Below, one piece after another: positions 41,534-50,556 of a stretch of 64,000 nt of DNA. The DNA comes from Candidatus Obscuribacterales bacterium (lineage in GTDB: Bacteria; Cyanobacteriota; Vampirovibrionia; Obscuribacterales; Obscuribacteraceae), in NCBI GenBank assembly GCA_020634035.1, contig JACKCM010000004.1, positions 248,001 to 312,000 on the forward strand, in the 5' to 3' direction. The number at the start of each line of letters is the position of its first letter. The first letter of the stretch is position 1. The position numbers were made by a program, and so were the translations under genes. The notes beneath the pieces are model-generated. The model worked only from the letters and a program-made list of their open reading frames with translations, had not been told where the DNA came from and did no database searches.

Positions 41534-42901
41534 TTACAATTGCTGGAGCCGTTCCACAAACAGGAACTGGGTGAAGTTGGTGGAAGAATCCTGGAGGTTC
41601 TCCTCCACAATCTTGAGGTCGTTGATCTCGGCGAGCACCCGGCTGCCCATGGTGGCGACATTGACAGGGATCTCGCCTTTGGCCAGCAACTCTGCCACCC
41701 GGGCATGATCTATCAGCTCCCCTTCCCCTACTTTGAGCTCTAACTTCGAGTATTTATGGGCGAGATTGTCTTTACACTGGCTGAAGACCTGGGGATGAGC
41801 CATGATCGTGTCTATTTTGTCGAAGCGGCTATCTTTTCTTATCATCAGGGCATGGGCTATTTTTATGCCGAACTCTTCTACTATTTGAAATCGATAACCG
41901 GCCATGGCCCAGGCGCTCTCTTGAACCAGTCCGCCCACCGAGTTATGGATGGCGAACTGACCCCGGTCGATATCTCCGGCTTCAAGCGCCCTGAGCACGT
42001 TTTCGGTGGTATGAAGATAGACCAGTTCAAAAGGCTCTTCCGGAGTGCGAGAGAGATAATAGCGGGCGGCCTCTTCGTTGAAGCTGCCTCGACCGCCCTG
42101 AATTCCTACCACCAGACGATCTTTATATATGCGATTCGGCATCGCCCTTGCATAAATCGCTTTCTGGGCAGCGGTCAGCCCGGCTACTGTCTTTCTGGAG
42201 TAGGGATTGTAATACTGGAGGTCGTCGAAGAGCTGCCAGGTATCGTTGGCGACCTGGTTTTTAAGCTCGTTGAGTCTGGTCGCCCCCAGCGTATCTATGG
42301 CCGTCGGCTCTATGCCTGCATGTTCCAGCATTCTGCCGATGAAATGAGCGATACCCTGGCTTCTTGCTGCCAGTTCGTCATGGCGATCGCAGGATAGCTC
42401 CAGTACCTCCATGCCCCGGCTCCTGAAATAGTCGAGGAAGTAGCTGTATTCTTCATCGTCCAGGTCGAGTCGGTCTACTACTATGCGCTTGCCGGTCAGA
42501 TTCAGATCTTCGTCTATACTATCCGGTCCGAACATAGGATGAGTCAAAAGCACCCTTACATTTTGCGGTTTTTCTCTTATGAAAACCTGCTTCGGATGGG
42601 ATTTGACCGAGAGCACATCTATGACTGTCTTTTGGGTTCCATCTTTCTCGAGGAGATTGCGGTGGCTTTTGAAAATCTCTTCGAATAATGAGATCGGGAC
42701 ACAATAGATGATAATCTCCCGGGCAAGGGTCTTCTCGAGGTCGGCTGTGACAAGACCCGCCTCTTTTGCCCGGGCAAGAGCGGCGGTATTCTCGTCATAG
42801 ACGACCAGATCGAAGTCATCTTTCAAAATCCGGGCAAAAAGCAGCCCGAATCTACCTAAGCCGATAAGACCCAGTTTTCGCTTCGCATTTTCAGAAACCA
42901 T
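41534..42901 (-). CDS. tyrA-pheA: Bifunctional prephenate dehydrogenase-prephenate dehydratase fusion (TyrA-PheA)
   Basis: Residues 1-260 form a TyrA domain: NAD-binding GLGRFG (14-19), HPMFGPD (121-127) and a likely catalytic His186 in SQGIAHF. Residues 263-452 form a prephenate dehydratase domain: GIQGGRGSFNEEAARYY, NSVGGLVQES (320-329), ATMGS (416-420). The dehydratase catalytic TRF motif reads TQF (444-446), with Thr kept and Arg lost, so activity may be altered. No ACT feedback domain and no chorismate mutase domain are present. It starts three bases after the phosphofructokinase stop. Together it would make 4-hydroxyphenylpyruvate and phenylpyruvate. Confidence 0.88.
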   Translation of the reverse strand: MVSENAKRKLGLIGLGRFGLLFARILKDDFDLVVYDENTAALARAKEAGLVTADLEKTLAREIIIYCVPISLFEEIFKSHRNLLEKDGTQKTVIDVLSVKSHPKQVFIREKPQNVRVLLTHPMFGPDSIDEDLNLTGKRIVVDRLDLDDEEYSYFLDYFRSRGMEVLELSCDRHDELAARSQGIAHFIGRMLEHAGIEPTAIDTLGATRLNELKNQVANDTWQLFDDLQYYNPYSRKTVAGLTAAQKAIYARAMPNRIYKDRLVVGIQGGRGSFNEEAARYYLSRTPEEPFELVYLHTTENVLRALEAGDIDRGQFAIHNSVGGLVQESAWAMAGYRFQIVEEFGIKIAHALMIRKDSRFDKIDTIMAHPQVFSQCKDNLAHKYSKLELKVGEGELIDHARVAELLAKGEIPVNVATMGSRVLAEINDLKIVEENLQDSSTNFTQFLFVERLQQL

Positions 42902-42904
42902 AGA

Positions 42905-44110
42905 CTAATAAACCCGGGCTGGCACGCCGGAAATATTTTTCACGGTTACCTCAGGAGTCTCCGGCACCCGGCCGAAGCTGACACCGAGGGTTTCGTATAA
43001 AGCGACGTCTTTTTCATCGACAAAGCGTTGTTTGATGGCGTCGTCGACTTCCATGTATTCGATTTTGCCGCTGCGATAAGAAGAGACGGTGACACCATAG
43101 GTGCCTCTTGAAACCAGCTCCACCGCTGCCGCTCCAGCTTCCAGTCCAAAGGTGGCGTCCACTGCCGAAGTGAATCCGCACCGCATCAGGTGGCTTGGTC
43201 TTATTTCTCTGACTTCAGGAATTTCGTAGACACCTTCGACGAATTGTCCGGTCTGCTGCATGAAGGACTTTACTCTGGCATCGGCTTTGATGCGGTCTTC
43301 GAGCTGTTTGACCACATATTTGCCGGCGCCCATTAACTTGCGATGACCGAAGGAATCCGGTTTGGAATCCATGTCCACCAGTTCGTTGCCCGAGGCGTCT
43401 CTGAGTCCTTCGGCTACTACTATCATGGCCGTGCCTGCTTTTACATCGCTGTCTTCGATCCGTTTGATGAAAAGATCGATGATGTGGCGATAGAGAACAT
43501 CGAAATCCACAGGGATTTCAGGGATGAGAACAGCGTCGGCGTCGGCGGCCACTCCGCCCCGGAAGGCTGTGTGACCGGCATAGCGTCCGAAGACCTCCAT
43601 GACGATGATACGGTTATGGGTGCGACCGGTGGTTCTGAGGTCTCTGACCGCTTCGGCGATGCGATTGATGGTCGAGTCTCCACCTACACTGTAGGTCATC
43701 AGGTCGAGGTCCATGGTCTTGGGGGCATGCACGCAAGAAATGCCTTGCTTCGCCAGATCTGCGACCACCGAGCCGGTATCGTCGCCGCCGGAGATGACCA
43801 GGGCATCGAGCTTGTGTTTGGCCAGCCCATCTTTGATTCTTTCGTATTTGTTCTCGTCTTTGATTTTAGAGATTTTGACACGAGAATTGCCGGCTTCGGA
43901 GCCTGCCAGGTATACAGGTATGGCTTCGATGCGGTCTTTAGTCAATTCGGTTAGTTTGTCGATTTCAACCAGGTTGTAAAGTCCGGCGTAGCCGTTGGGA
44001 ATGATCCAGGCTTTCATTCCTTTGGAAAGAGCCGTGAGTGCTGCTCCTTTGACGACTCCGTTGAGTCCGCCACAGTCCCCACCAGATGTGATGATCCCTA
44101 TGTTTTGCAT
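42905..44110 (-). CDS. Phosphofructokinase, PPi-dependent type by signature
   Basis: 401 residues of the PFK family. N-terminal SGGDCGGLN binds the phosphate donor. GGDDT (108-112) has Asp111 where ATP-dependent enzymes have Gly, and PKTMDLD (130-136) has Lys131; both are marks of pyrophosphate-using enzymes. Asp134 is the catalytic base. Thus it probably interconverts fructose 6-phosphate and fructose 1,6-bisphosphate using PPi, reversibly. The usual TIDND reads TMDLD. GGAGGA lies before the ATG. It heads the operon with TyrA-PheA. Confidence 0.87.
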   Translation of the reverse strand: MQNIGIITSGGDCGGLNGVVKGAALTALSKGMKAWIIPNGYAGLYNLVEIDKLTELTKDRIEAIPVYLAGSEAGNSRVKISKIKDENKYERIKDGLAKHKLDALVISGGDDTGSVVADLAKQGISCVHAPKTMDLDLMTYSVGGDSTINRIAEAVRDLRTTGRTHNRIIVMEVFGRYAGHTAFRGGVAADADAVLIPEIPVDFDVLYRHIIDLFIKRIEDSDVKAGTAMIVVAEGLRDASGNELVDMDSKPDSFGHRKLMGAGKYVVKQLEDRIKADARVKSFMQQTGQFVEGVYEIPEVREIRPSHLMRCGFTSAVDATFGLEAGAAAVELVSRGTYGVTVSSYRSGKIEYMEVDDAIKQRFVDEKDVALYETLGVSFGRVPETPEVTVKNISGVPARVY

Positions 44111-44226
44111 GGCTCCTCCAGAAAAGCTTGGTGATGAATTTCTATCACGAACCAGCCCCTTTTTGATCTTGACTAATGCTTTAATTCTCGGCGGCAGCCT
44201 GTCTCAAGTCTGAAAGAGTAAGGCCC

Positions 44227-44248
44227 GTCCGATGGGCGCTCATCGGAC
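44227..44248. other. Inverted repeat upstream of phosphofructokinase operon
   Basis: GTCCGATG and CATCGGAC form a perfect 8-bp stem with a 6-base loop. No T tract flanks it on either strand, so it is not a typical terminator. The stretch 44111-44407 otherwise holds no gene. A second, longer-range inverted repeat uses ATGAACTAT (44263-44271) and ATAGTTCAT (44315-44323). Confidence 0.4.
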
Positions 44249-44407
44249 TATTATTAACCTAGATGAACTATAATAAGGCCTATGTGCAATCATCACGTAG
44301 ACCGCAAATCTTTCATAGTTCATGTGATCAAGCGGATTCTCACAACAGGAATCTTCGCCGCCCTTATCTGTCAGCTATTCCTCGGCACAACGTCGATTAC
44401 AGGCTGA

Positions 44408-45115
44408 TTAATCTCCCAGGATCTCAGAGAAGCTCTCCATCAACTGTTCCGTTCTTCCGGAAGAGACCTGAAAGATTTCGTTTACCCGGCGCGCTCCTTG
44501 AGGAATCACCAGTCTTGATGAGTCGACACTGGCTTTCTTCACCGCGGTGGTCTCCAGCAAAGAGATAGGCTTGTTCTTTGCCGATGTCCCGGATGCTGTG
44601 AGTTTGAGCGGCATGCCGCCCAGGTCAGGAAGATTGGACCAGTCTAGATAATCACGATAGATTTTTTTGTCGATTCCCAGAGCCCGTGTTATGCAGTACT
44701 GCCAGCGTTTTCCGGCATAGTCCAGGCTGTAGATCTCTACCGGCAGGTTGAAGAGAATTCCTTTCTTCCGCAGTTTCCATTTATGCCCATCGCCTTTCTT
44801 TAGATTGGTCAGGCTGCGATCTGTCAGATTCGAAACAAAAGCCATTCTTTTCATAACACTATCTGTGGTGCCTGTGTAAAAAACCATTTTCTTGCGGTTG
44901 AAGATCTTCGTCTCTTTTTGACCGAGCTCTTTGATATATGTGGTTCCCTCGCGCAGGTTCTCGGTCATCATCCATTTGTCTGTCAAATAGACATTCTGAG
45001 GTCCGTAAATTTGGTGGTTCTGACGGATGCACCAGGCATCCGTGCTCGGCTTCGAAAATCCGGCTGGTGCCGATAGTATCAAGACAAAGCAGATTGCCGG
45101 CAGATGGCGCATCAA
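44408..45115 (-). CDS. Exported protein of unknown function
   Basis: 235 residues with a signal peptide (MRHLPAICFVLILSAPAGFS). The mature part is beta-rich and contains AWCIRQNHQIYGPQNVYL and YSLDYAGKRWQYC, with two cysteines that may pair. No family is recognised. Its ATG overlaps the stop of the upstream TPR gene by four bases (ATGA), so the two are translationally coupled. Confidence 0.72.
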   Translation of the reverse strand: MMRHLPAICFVLILSAPAGFSKPSTDAWCIRQNHQIYGPQNVYLTDKWMMTENLREGTTYIKELGQKETKIFNRKKMVFYTGTTDSVMKRMAFVSNLTDRSLTNLKKGDGHKWKLRKKGILFNLPVEIYSLDYAGKRWQYCITRALGIDKKIYRDYLDWSNLPDLGGMPLKLTASGTSAKNKPISLLETTAVKKASVDSSRLVIPQGARRVNEIFQVSSGRTEQLMESFSEILGD

Positions 45116-46977
45116 AAAACCGGTCTCCTCGAATCTATTTCTAGCTCCTGTCTGAGTTCGCCGGCTTTTTCCAGATCGCCTTTATCGGCACAGGATTCAG
45201 ATAGGTCTTTCAATACGGACAAAACCTGGGGATGATGGATGCCCAGAATGGATCTTCGCTTCTCAAGGCATGCTTTAAGGTTATCGAAGGCCTTGTCATA
45301 ATCTTTTCCGTTGCGGTAATAATTGCCCAGAGACTGTTTCGGGCAGGCTGCTCTCAAGCTCTCTTTGCCGAAGATACGGCAGCGCTCTTTATAAATCTCT
45401 TCTATGCGCTCCTGGCTAGCACTATAGTCACCACGGGACATTTTTATATCCTCCAGGCTGAGAGCCGGCCAGGTCCACTCTCCTCCGGTTCTATCCTTTT
45501 CGAGAATCTTCAAGGAGCGATTGAAAATAGCTTCCGCTTCATCGAGCTTACCTTCCAGTTTGAGTGTCTCTCCAAGGAAATTGAGATTTGTTGTAAGGCT
45601 GAACTCGGAGAGGGGTTTTACCCGGTCGTTCAGAGCCAGGGCTTTTTTTAGTAGCTGCTCGGCCGAGGCAAGCTCGTTGCGATTGAAGCTCCAGATCCCG
45701 AGTTCCACAAGGCGTGCGGCGTTGGCCAGGGGCTGATTCGGAGATTCTTGTTCGGCCAGCGCCAGCACTCTATCGAGTTCTGCTTCGGCTTTCTGGGGCT
45801 GATTTCTGCGGAAATAATAGCTGGCCAGTCTCAGTCTAGTCGTCTCTTCCGCTCGAATCTGACTGTTCTGGTTCTCGTGATTGATCAGGCTGATATAGCG
45901 CTGTTCAGCCAGATCGGTATCACCGGTAATGTCATGGGCCATGGCCAGTGCCAGTAATGCTTCTTCTTTGATGCTGTCGATGCTGTCCACGGTGTAGCAC
46001 CACCAGCCGGCCACCGGAGCCAGCAGGTTGGTCTTTCCTTTTTGCTTGAGGATATCGAGGGCTTCGATTAAATGGGTCTCGGCTGCGTCGACCCGACCTG
46101 CCTCTATCAGTACCTGTCCAAGGTTCAAGAGGACGTAGGCTCGCCAGAGTTCCGGATTGACCAGGGCATCGCTGTCGGCCCTGGCTTCCGCCAGCTCATT
46201 CAAGGCTCTGTCAAATCTACCTGATTCCGCAAGATATCTGGCTCCGGTCACTTTGCTGGTTATTCGTCTTGGATCCGACTTGGCAAATTTGCTGCCAGAA
46301 TCAATCAACTTGTTAACGGCAGCGTCGCGGTCATGCACCGATAAATTGGTACTTTCAAGCTTTAACCGGGTTCCCAGAAAACTGAGGTCTTGCATGAACA
46401 TAACAAGAACGCCGCACAGGACAGCAAGACCGATGGCGATAGAAGAAAGACGCCTTTTTAAGATCGTCTTATCTGAAACCATTGGTAGTGGCGTCGCCCG
46501 CATGGCGTTGAGCCTGGCGAAGATGAAGTTCTCTTCTAAATGAATCGCGATAGGAAAGTCTTTTATCTGATCAAGCACTACTTCAGCATCAACTACCCTT
46601 CCGTCGAATAACTTTCGCACCACGTTTCTCGGATTGAGCTCCATGGTCTCTAGCCTGACTCCGTTTACTTCGAAGCATTCCGGTTCGATAAAGCGGGCAT
46701 AATAGCGAGGATTGACAGCACCTTTTTTAATGAGCTCAAATCGGGCCGGGGCGTGTTTTCCTTCTTTTATATCTTCGTTCAGCCTGATGCAGAGACTGCG
46801 TTCTATAAGACCGCCTACCACTGTAATAACAGAAAAACTGAGCACCACCAGATCGAACGGCGCTTGAATTACCGGGACCAGTTCCGAGCGCGTGGTGACA
46901 TAGGCTGTCAAAACCATAATGCCTATTCCGGAGCTGAACATGGCTCGGTAGTAAGTGTGACGGAGACCGATGTGCAT
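45112..46977 (-). CDS. Membrane TPR protein
   Basis: 621 residues. Membrane segments lie at about 12-28, 42-60 and 178-196, with a soluble insert (about 62-175) between the second and third. The C-terminal 420 residues are TPR repeats, including WAYVLLNLGQVLIEAGRVDAAETHL-type pairs and a KLC-like end (NLKACLEKRRSILGIHHPQV). A scaffold role at the membrane is likely. It is the upstream partner of the exported protein gene by ATGA overlap. Confidence 0.82.
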   Translation of the reverse strand: MHIGLRHTYYRAMFSSGIGIMVLTAYVTTRSELVPVIQAPFDLVVLSFSVITVVGGLIERSLCIRLNEDIKEGKHAPARFELIKKGAVNPRYYARFIEPECFEVNGVRLETMELNPRNVVRKLFDGRVVDAEVVLDQIKDFPIAIHLEENFIFARLNAMRATPLPMVSDKTILKRRLSSIAIGLAVLCGVLVMFMQDLSFLGTRLKLESTNLSVHDRDAAVNKLIDSGSKFAKSDPRRITSKVTGARYLAESGRFDRALNELAEARADSDALVNPELWRAYVLLNLGQVLIEAGRVDAAETHLIEALDILKQKGKTNLLAPVAGWWCYTVDSIDSIKEEALLALAMAHDITGDTDLAEQRYISLINHENQNSQIRAEETTRLRLASYYFRRNQPQKAEAELDRVLALAEQESPNQPLANAARLVELGIWSFNRNELASAEQLLKKALALNDRVKPLSEFSLTTNLNFLGETLKLEGKLDEAEAIFNRSLKILEKDRTGGEWTWPALSLEDIKMSRGDYSASQERIEEIYKERCRIFGKESLRAACPKQSLGNYYRNGKDYDKAFDNLKACLEKRRSILGIHHPQVLSVLKDLSESCADKGDLEKAGELRQELEIDSRRPVF

Positions 46978-47046
46978 CGATTGTTCGCTATTAAGTAAGT
47001 CAGAAATGAACAGGTACTATGACTATATCAGTTCTGCTTTAATGCT

Positions 47047-47664
47047 TCAGTATCCGCCTATCGAGGCCCCTCTCACATGTCTGTGGTTGTCCCAGCCCAT
47101 GGAGCGAGTTACGCCGGAGATACCGCCATTTTTTACGAATACTCCGAACAGGGCGGCAGCGCCGACTACACCGGCTGCCCTTTTCATCATATCTGGGTTG
47201 TTCATAAAGTTATTCGCCGCCTGGGGCATGTTGCCTGTATTGCCGCCATAGGCTCCATATCCCATGTTATTTGCATAGCTCTGCTGGGGCATAGCCGCCT
47301 GATTGTTGTAGTAGCCGTTGCCGGTAACCGGCATAGCCTGGCTCTGACTGATGTTTCCCTGGAGCGGATTGCTTCCCTGGGGAGCTGAATTGCCCATGGC
47401 TCTGTGAAAGTTCAAAGAGTCATTGACGATATCTATCCCGGGACCCGAGCCGGCTGCTGAACCGAGACCGTCAGGGACCACCGGAATCTCGGCTTTTAAA
47501 CCATCGCTGGATGATGCCTGGTGGCTCTCAGGAATCGGGATGTTCAGGGCCACAGCTCGCGGGCTGAGGTCTTCGGCCGAGGCAGCCTGGCAGAGTCCCG
47601 AGGTTAAAAAGGCTGTTAAGAGTGTGAGGGCGACTGATTTGCCTGTTCGAGTTGTTGATTTCAT
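47047..47664 (-). CDS. Exported Asn/Gln/Gly-rich protein
   Basis: 205 residues with a signal peptide (KSVALTLLTAFLTSGLCQAASA). The mature part is low complexity, rich in Asn, Gln, Gly, Met and Tyr, then a short hydrophobic Gly-rich stretch (RAAGVVGAAALFGVFVKNGG). No known family. Possibly a surface protein. No clear ribosome site precedes the ATG. Confidence 0.65.
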   Translation of the reverse strand: MKSTTRTGKSVALTLLTAFLTSGLCQAASAEDLSPRAVALNIPIPESHQASSSDGLKAEIPVVPDGLGSAAGSGPGIDIVNDSLNFHRAMGNSAPQGSNPLQGNISQSQAMPVTGNGYYNNQAAMPQQSYANNMGYGAYGGNTGNMPQAANNFMNNPDMMKRAAGVVGAAALFGVFVKNGGISGVTRSMGWDNHRHVRGASIGGY

Positions 47665-47827
47665 GTCCGCGATTTCTAGATGGTGGGTGATGACTTAATG
47701 ATAGGAAAGCCCGCCGTATCCTGCATGGGTGGAATTACGAAGCGGGATGCTCGACCGGGATGAAAATACGTATGAAGTCGAGAATTTTTCTTGAATCTCT
47801 CTTTTTAATTCTCTGTATACTCACACC

Positions 47828-48556
47828 ATGATTCAAGAACTCAATAAAGAAGACAGAAAGATTATAGGAATACTGGCATGCAGTGCCGAAGGGGCTGCTC
47901 TTGCTTACCGGACAATCTGTCTGGAAGGGCAGAACTATCTTGGTGAGCACATGCACCCGGAAGTGATTCTTCATGGTCATGCCCTGGGGCTTTATATGAT
48001 CCCGATTAGAGAAGGCGGAGAAGAAGGCTGGCGCGAGGTCGGAGCCCTAATGCAGGACTCTTACGAGCGCCTGGTCTCAGCCGGCGCCAAGGTGATTATC
48101 TGTCCGGACAACACAATTCATCAAGCCTATGACCATGTACAGCAGAAAGCATCGGTTCAATGGCTTCATATAGCCAGGGTAGTGGCCGCCGAGGCCAGTC
48201 GTCAGGGCTACAAGAGGCTTGCCGTTCTGGGAACCCGCTATCTGATGGAAGGACCGGTCTATGCCGAAGCCCTGAAGGCTGCCTCTATAGACCGGCAGAT
48301 TCCGAATGAGACCGAGAGGGTTGAGATCAACCGCATTATTTTCGAGGAGCTTGTGAACGGGATCTTTTCGAGCGAAGCGAGGACTTATTTTGTTGCTGTT
48401 ATCAATCGCTTGAAAGAGCTGGGCTGTGATGCCGTGGTGCTTGGCTGTACCGAGATCCCTCTTTTGATAGGAGAGGCTGATTCGCCTCTGCCTGTGCTTG
48501 ATTCGACTCGGCTTTTGGCAAGAGCCGCTCTCCTAAATTCTTGCCCCTGCTCGTAG
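47828..48556 (+). CDS. Aspartate/glutamate racemase family protein
   Basis: 242 residues of the Asp/Glu racemase fold. The second catalytic Cys is present in VLGCTEIPLL. The first, usually in CNTAH, is replaced: the site reads CPDNTIH, with Asp where Cys is expected and a Cys two residues earlier. Two-cysteine members racemise amino acids; one-cysteine variants have changed specificity or stereochemistry. The substrate is unknown. Confidence 0.85.
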   Translation: MIQELNKEDRKIIGILACSAEGAALAYRTICLEGQNYLGEHMHPEVILHGHALGLYMIPIREGGEEGWREVGALMQDSYERLVSAGAKVIICPDNTIHQAYDHVQQKASVQWLHIARVVAAEASRQGYKRLAVLGTRYLMEGPVYAEALKAASIDRQIPNETERVEINRIIFEELVNGIFSSEARTYFVAVINRLKELGCDAVVLGCTEIPLLIGEADSPLPVLDSTRLLARAALLNSCPCS

Positions 48557-48600
48557 TCATATCTTGTAAAGCGTTCTTGGGCTTCGAGGAGAGTAAGGTT

Positions 48601-49038
48601 ATGGCGAGTACTACCGTTGAATTGAATGTGGGTTCATTACTAGCTGGGGCGGATTCTCAAAAGGAGTTTCAGGCACGAGAGAGCCTGCTCGCCACTATGA
48701 AAATGGCTGTGTTTACTGCGGCCGCTTTTGCTCTCTACAGCTCTTTCGGTTTAAGTACCGTGCTCATGCTCTGTCTGACCGTCGTGCTCGGGGACTTTTC
48801 CGCCTATTTGCTGAGGGAGAATTTCAGTCTGGGCAAAAGGCTCGAACTTATGCTTTTGGCTCTCAATTCACTTTGTTGGATTCAGCCGATTCTGGGGCTC
48901 TATGTGGCTTCCCTCACTTTCGGGCTCGGTAATCTGGGTATGGATGAACCTGAGAGAGCTCAGCTCTATCGCGCCAGTGCTCTGATGGCGATCTCCACTT
49001 CGGTGGCATTTCTTGCTCTGTCTAGATATTTTGCTTGA
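48601..49038 (+). CDS. Small membrane protein, unknown function
   Basis: 145 residues with three to four hydrophobic segments (MAVFTAAAFALYSSFGLSTV, LMLCLTVVLGDFSAYLL, LMLLALNSLCWIQPILGLYV, ALMAISTSVAFLALS). The ATG at 48601 has AAGG and GGAG upstream; an in-frame extension to 48541 lacks support. No family is recognised. A strong hairpin follows. Confidence 0.72.
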   Translation: MASTTVELNVGSLLAGADSQKEFQARESLLATMKMAVFTAAAFALYSSFGLSTVLMLCLTVVLGDFSAYLLRENFSLGKRLELMLLALNSLCWIQPILGLYVASLTFGLGNLGMDEPERAQLYRASALMAISTSVAFLALSRYFA

Positions 49039-49045
49039 GATAACA

Positions 49046-49074
49046 AAAGAGGAAGGTCATTGACCTTCCTCTTT
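49046..49074. terminator. Bidirectional intrinsic terminator between convergent genes
   Basis: AAAGAGGAAGGTCA and TGACCTTCCTCTTT form a long perfect stem. T-rich tracts flank it on both strands (CTTTC on plus, TTTTGTT on minus). It sits between the convergent genes ending at 49038 and 49094. Confidence 0.85.
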
Positions 49075-49093
49075 CGGTTCGGAACTACCCTGC

Positions 49094-50296
49094 TTATTGG
49101 CCGTAGCCGTTATAAGCGATGGGGGCTGTAAGCGCTGTAGAAGGGCTTCCGGCGAGTTGGAGGGGAGAGTCTAGCTTCAACTCGATGGATGTTCCGCTGG
49201 GGATTACCACATCACTGCCTTTTCTGGCGATCAGACTTTGAGCCACTCCGAGACCGGCTCCGATTGCGGTACCGGACCAGGCTCCGCGACCGGCTCCTCT
49301 GCCTCCACCGGCGATGGCGCCGATGGCTGTACCGAGGGCGGCTCCGGTGCCGGCTCCGACAGCACCTCTAACACCGGCTTGTACAACTTTGCCTTTCCAG
49401 GTTTCGCCTTTGATGGCGCCGTTTTCGACATTGTCATATTTGCCTATTTCACCGACGATGGTGGCAGATATAGGAGCTTCTTGACCATCCGGGGTACGGA
49501 GGCGATTGAAGGTTATATCGAGAGCACCGGTTCTTCCAAGAAACTTGCCGGCTTTCGAGTCTGTGACTTGACCGATCAGGGTTGTGCCGACAGGGATCTG
49601 GCTGTCGCCTAGAATAATCGCCTGGCTTACTTTAGCCTGGATCATATCACCGGCTTTGGCTACGCTGGTGGCGATAGATGTGTCGAGGGTGGCCGGTATC
49701 ATCAATCCGGCAGGAGCGTATACCACCCGGGCCTGTCTGTAGGCAGGGATTTCAGGCTGATAGGCCGGCTGGGTCGAGAAGGTATTGGTTTGCGGCGCAT
49801 TATAGGCGGTTGCTGGAGCCGGAGCTGATGCGACAGCGGGTGCAGCGTCGAAACTGGACTCGCCGGTCAGTTGCGAGATGTAGGCGTTAACGCTGGAGCT
49901 GTCTCCGATGGCGCCGCGAAGGGCATTTGCCCACCTCTGGGCAAGGACTGCCGGAGTGGTGCCGGACTGTCTGGCGGAGGCACTGTCTACAGTGGCTACA
50001 TGATATCCACCCAGGGTGACTACCGGCATGCCGTTTACATAGGTGACACCGACTGTTTTATCGCCACTATCTTTAGTGGCTACCAGGGCATTGTCCAAAT
50101 TCTGTTGGATCTTCGAGGCTCTGATGTCGCCTGACATTCCGCCGGCGGTGGCGATGTCGTTCATTACCACCGAGCCTGCAATTCTGACATTGGAGTCGGC
50201 GGCGAATACTGCGACCGGGGCGAGCGCGAAGGTCTGTCCCAGAACAAGGGTCGCTGCAAGTAGAGTTCTCTTGAGGCTTTTCATATTGGCTTTCAT
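49094..50296 (-). CDS. Exported protein with Gly-zipper membrane segment
   Basis: 400 residues. The signal peptide core is LLAATLVLGQTFALAPVAVFA. A folded domain (about 30-150) precedes an Ala/Pro linker, then a beta-rich part with LMIPATLDTSIATSVAKAGD and IPVGTTLIGQVTDSKAGKF, and a Gly-zipper stretch (GAVGAGTGAALGTAIGAIAG, about 315-355) that could insert in a membrane. No specific family assigned. The ATG at 50296 has AAGGA upstream; 50341 is a less likely start. Confidence 0.75.
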   Translation of the reverse strand: MKANMKSLKRTLLAATLVLGQTFALAPVAVFAADSNVRIAGSVVMNDIATAGGMSGDIRASKIQQNLDNALVATKDSGDKTVGVTYVNGMPVVTLGGYHVATVDSASARQSGTTPAVLAQRWANALRGAIGDSSSVNAYISQLTGESSFDAAPAVASAPAPATAYNAPQTNTFSTQPAYQPEIPAYRQARVVYAPAGLMIPATLDTSIATSVAKAGDMIQAKVSQAIILGDSQIPVGTTLIGQVTDSKAGKFLGRTGALDITFNRLRTPDGQEAPISATIVGEIGKYDNVENGAIKGETWKGKVVQAGVRGAVGAGTGAALGTAIGAIAGGGRGAGRGAWSGTAIGAGLGVAQSLIARKGSDVVIPSGTSIELKLDSPLQLAGSPSTALTAPIAYNGYGQ

Positions 50297-50556
50297 TGTT
50301 GTTTTCCTTTTAAAACTTAATCCACGTATTAGAGGGCCCATGCTCTATTCAGGATTGGCAAATCCGAACTGGGTTAATAGACACTGGTGTCCCCGAAGAT
50401 GTTCCCGGCTTTCTTTATTTCATCTTGGCAAGGCCCGGGCTTCGCTATATAAAAGGAATCCGATTTAGAAGCGGGAAGATACCGCATATGATGCTGGCGT
50501 CCTACCTGTTGTTCTGCTATCCTTCTTATCTCGTTTATTTAGATAGGTTCCGGGAA

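Noticed and set aside
41366..41743. 125-codon plus-strand frame across the attenuator and the TyrA-PheA 3' end
   Set aside because: It is antisense to the leader and the fusion gene, with no ribosome site or family match.
44263..44568. 101-codon plus-strand frame near the phosphofructokinase upstream region
   Set aside because: It runs antisense into the exported-protein gene and lacks a ribosome site. A TATAAT nearby is not backed by a -35 box.
50425..50556. In-frame extension of the truncated haemoglobin
   Set aside because: The globin fold begins at 50557 and the total length from there is normal for the family.
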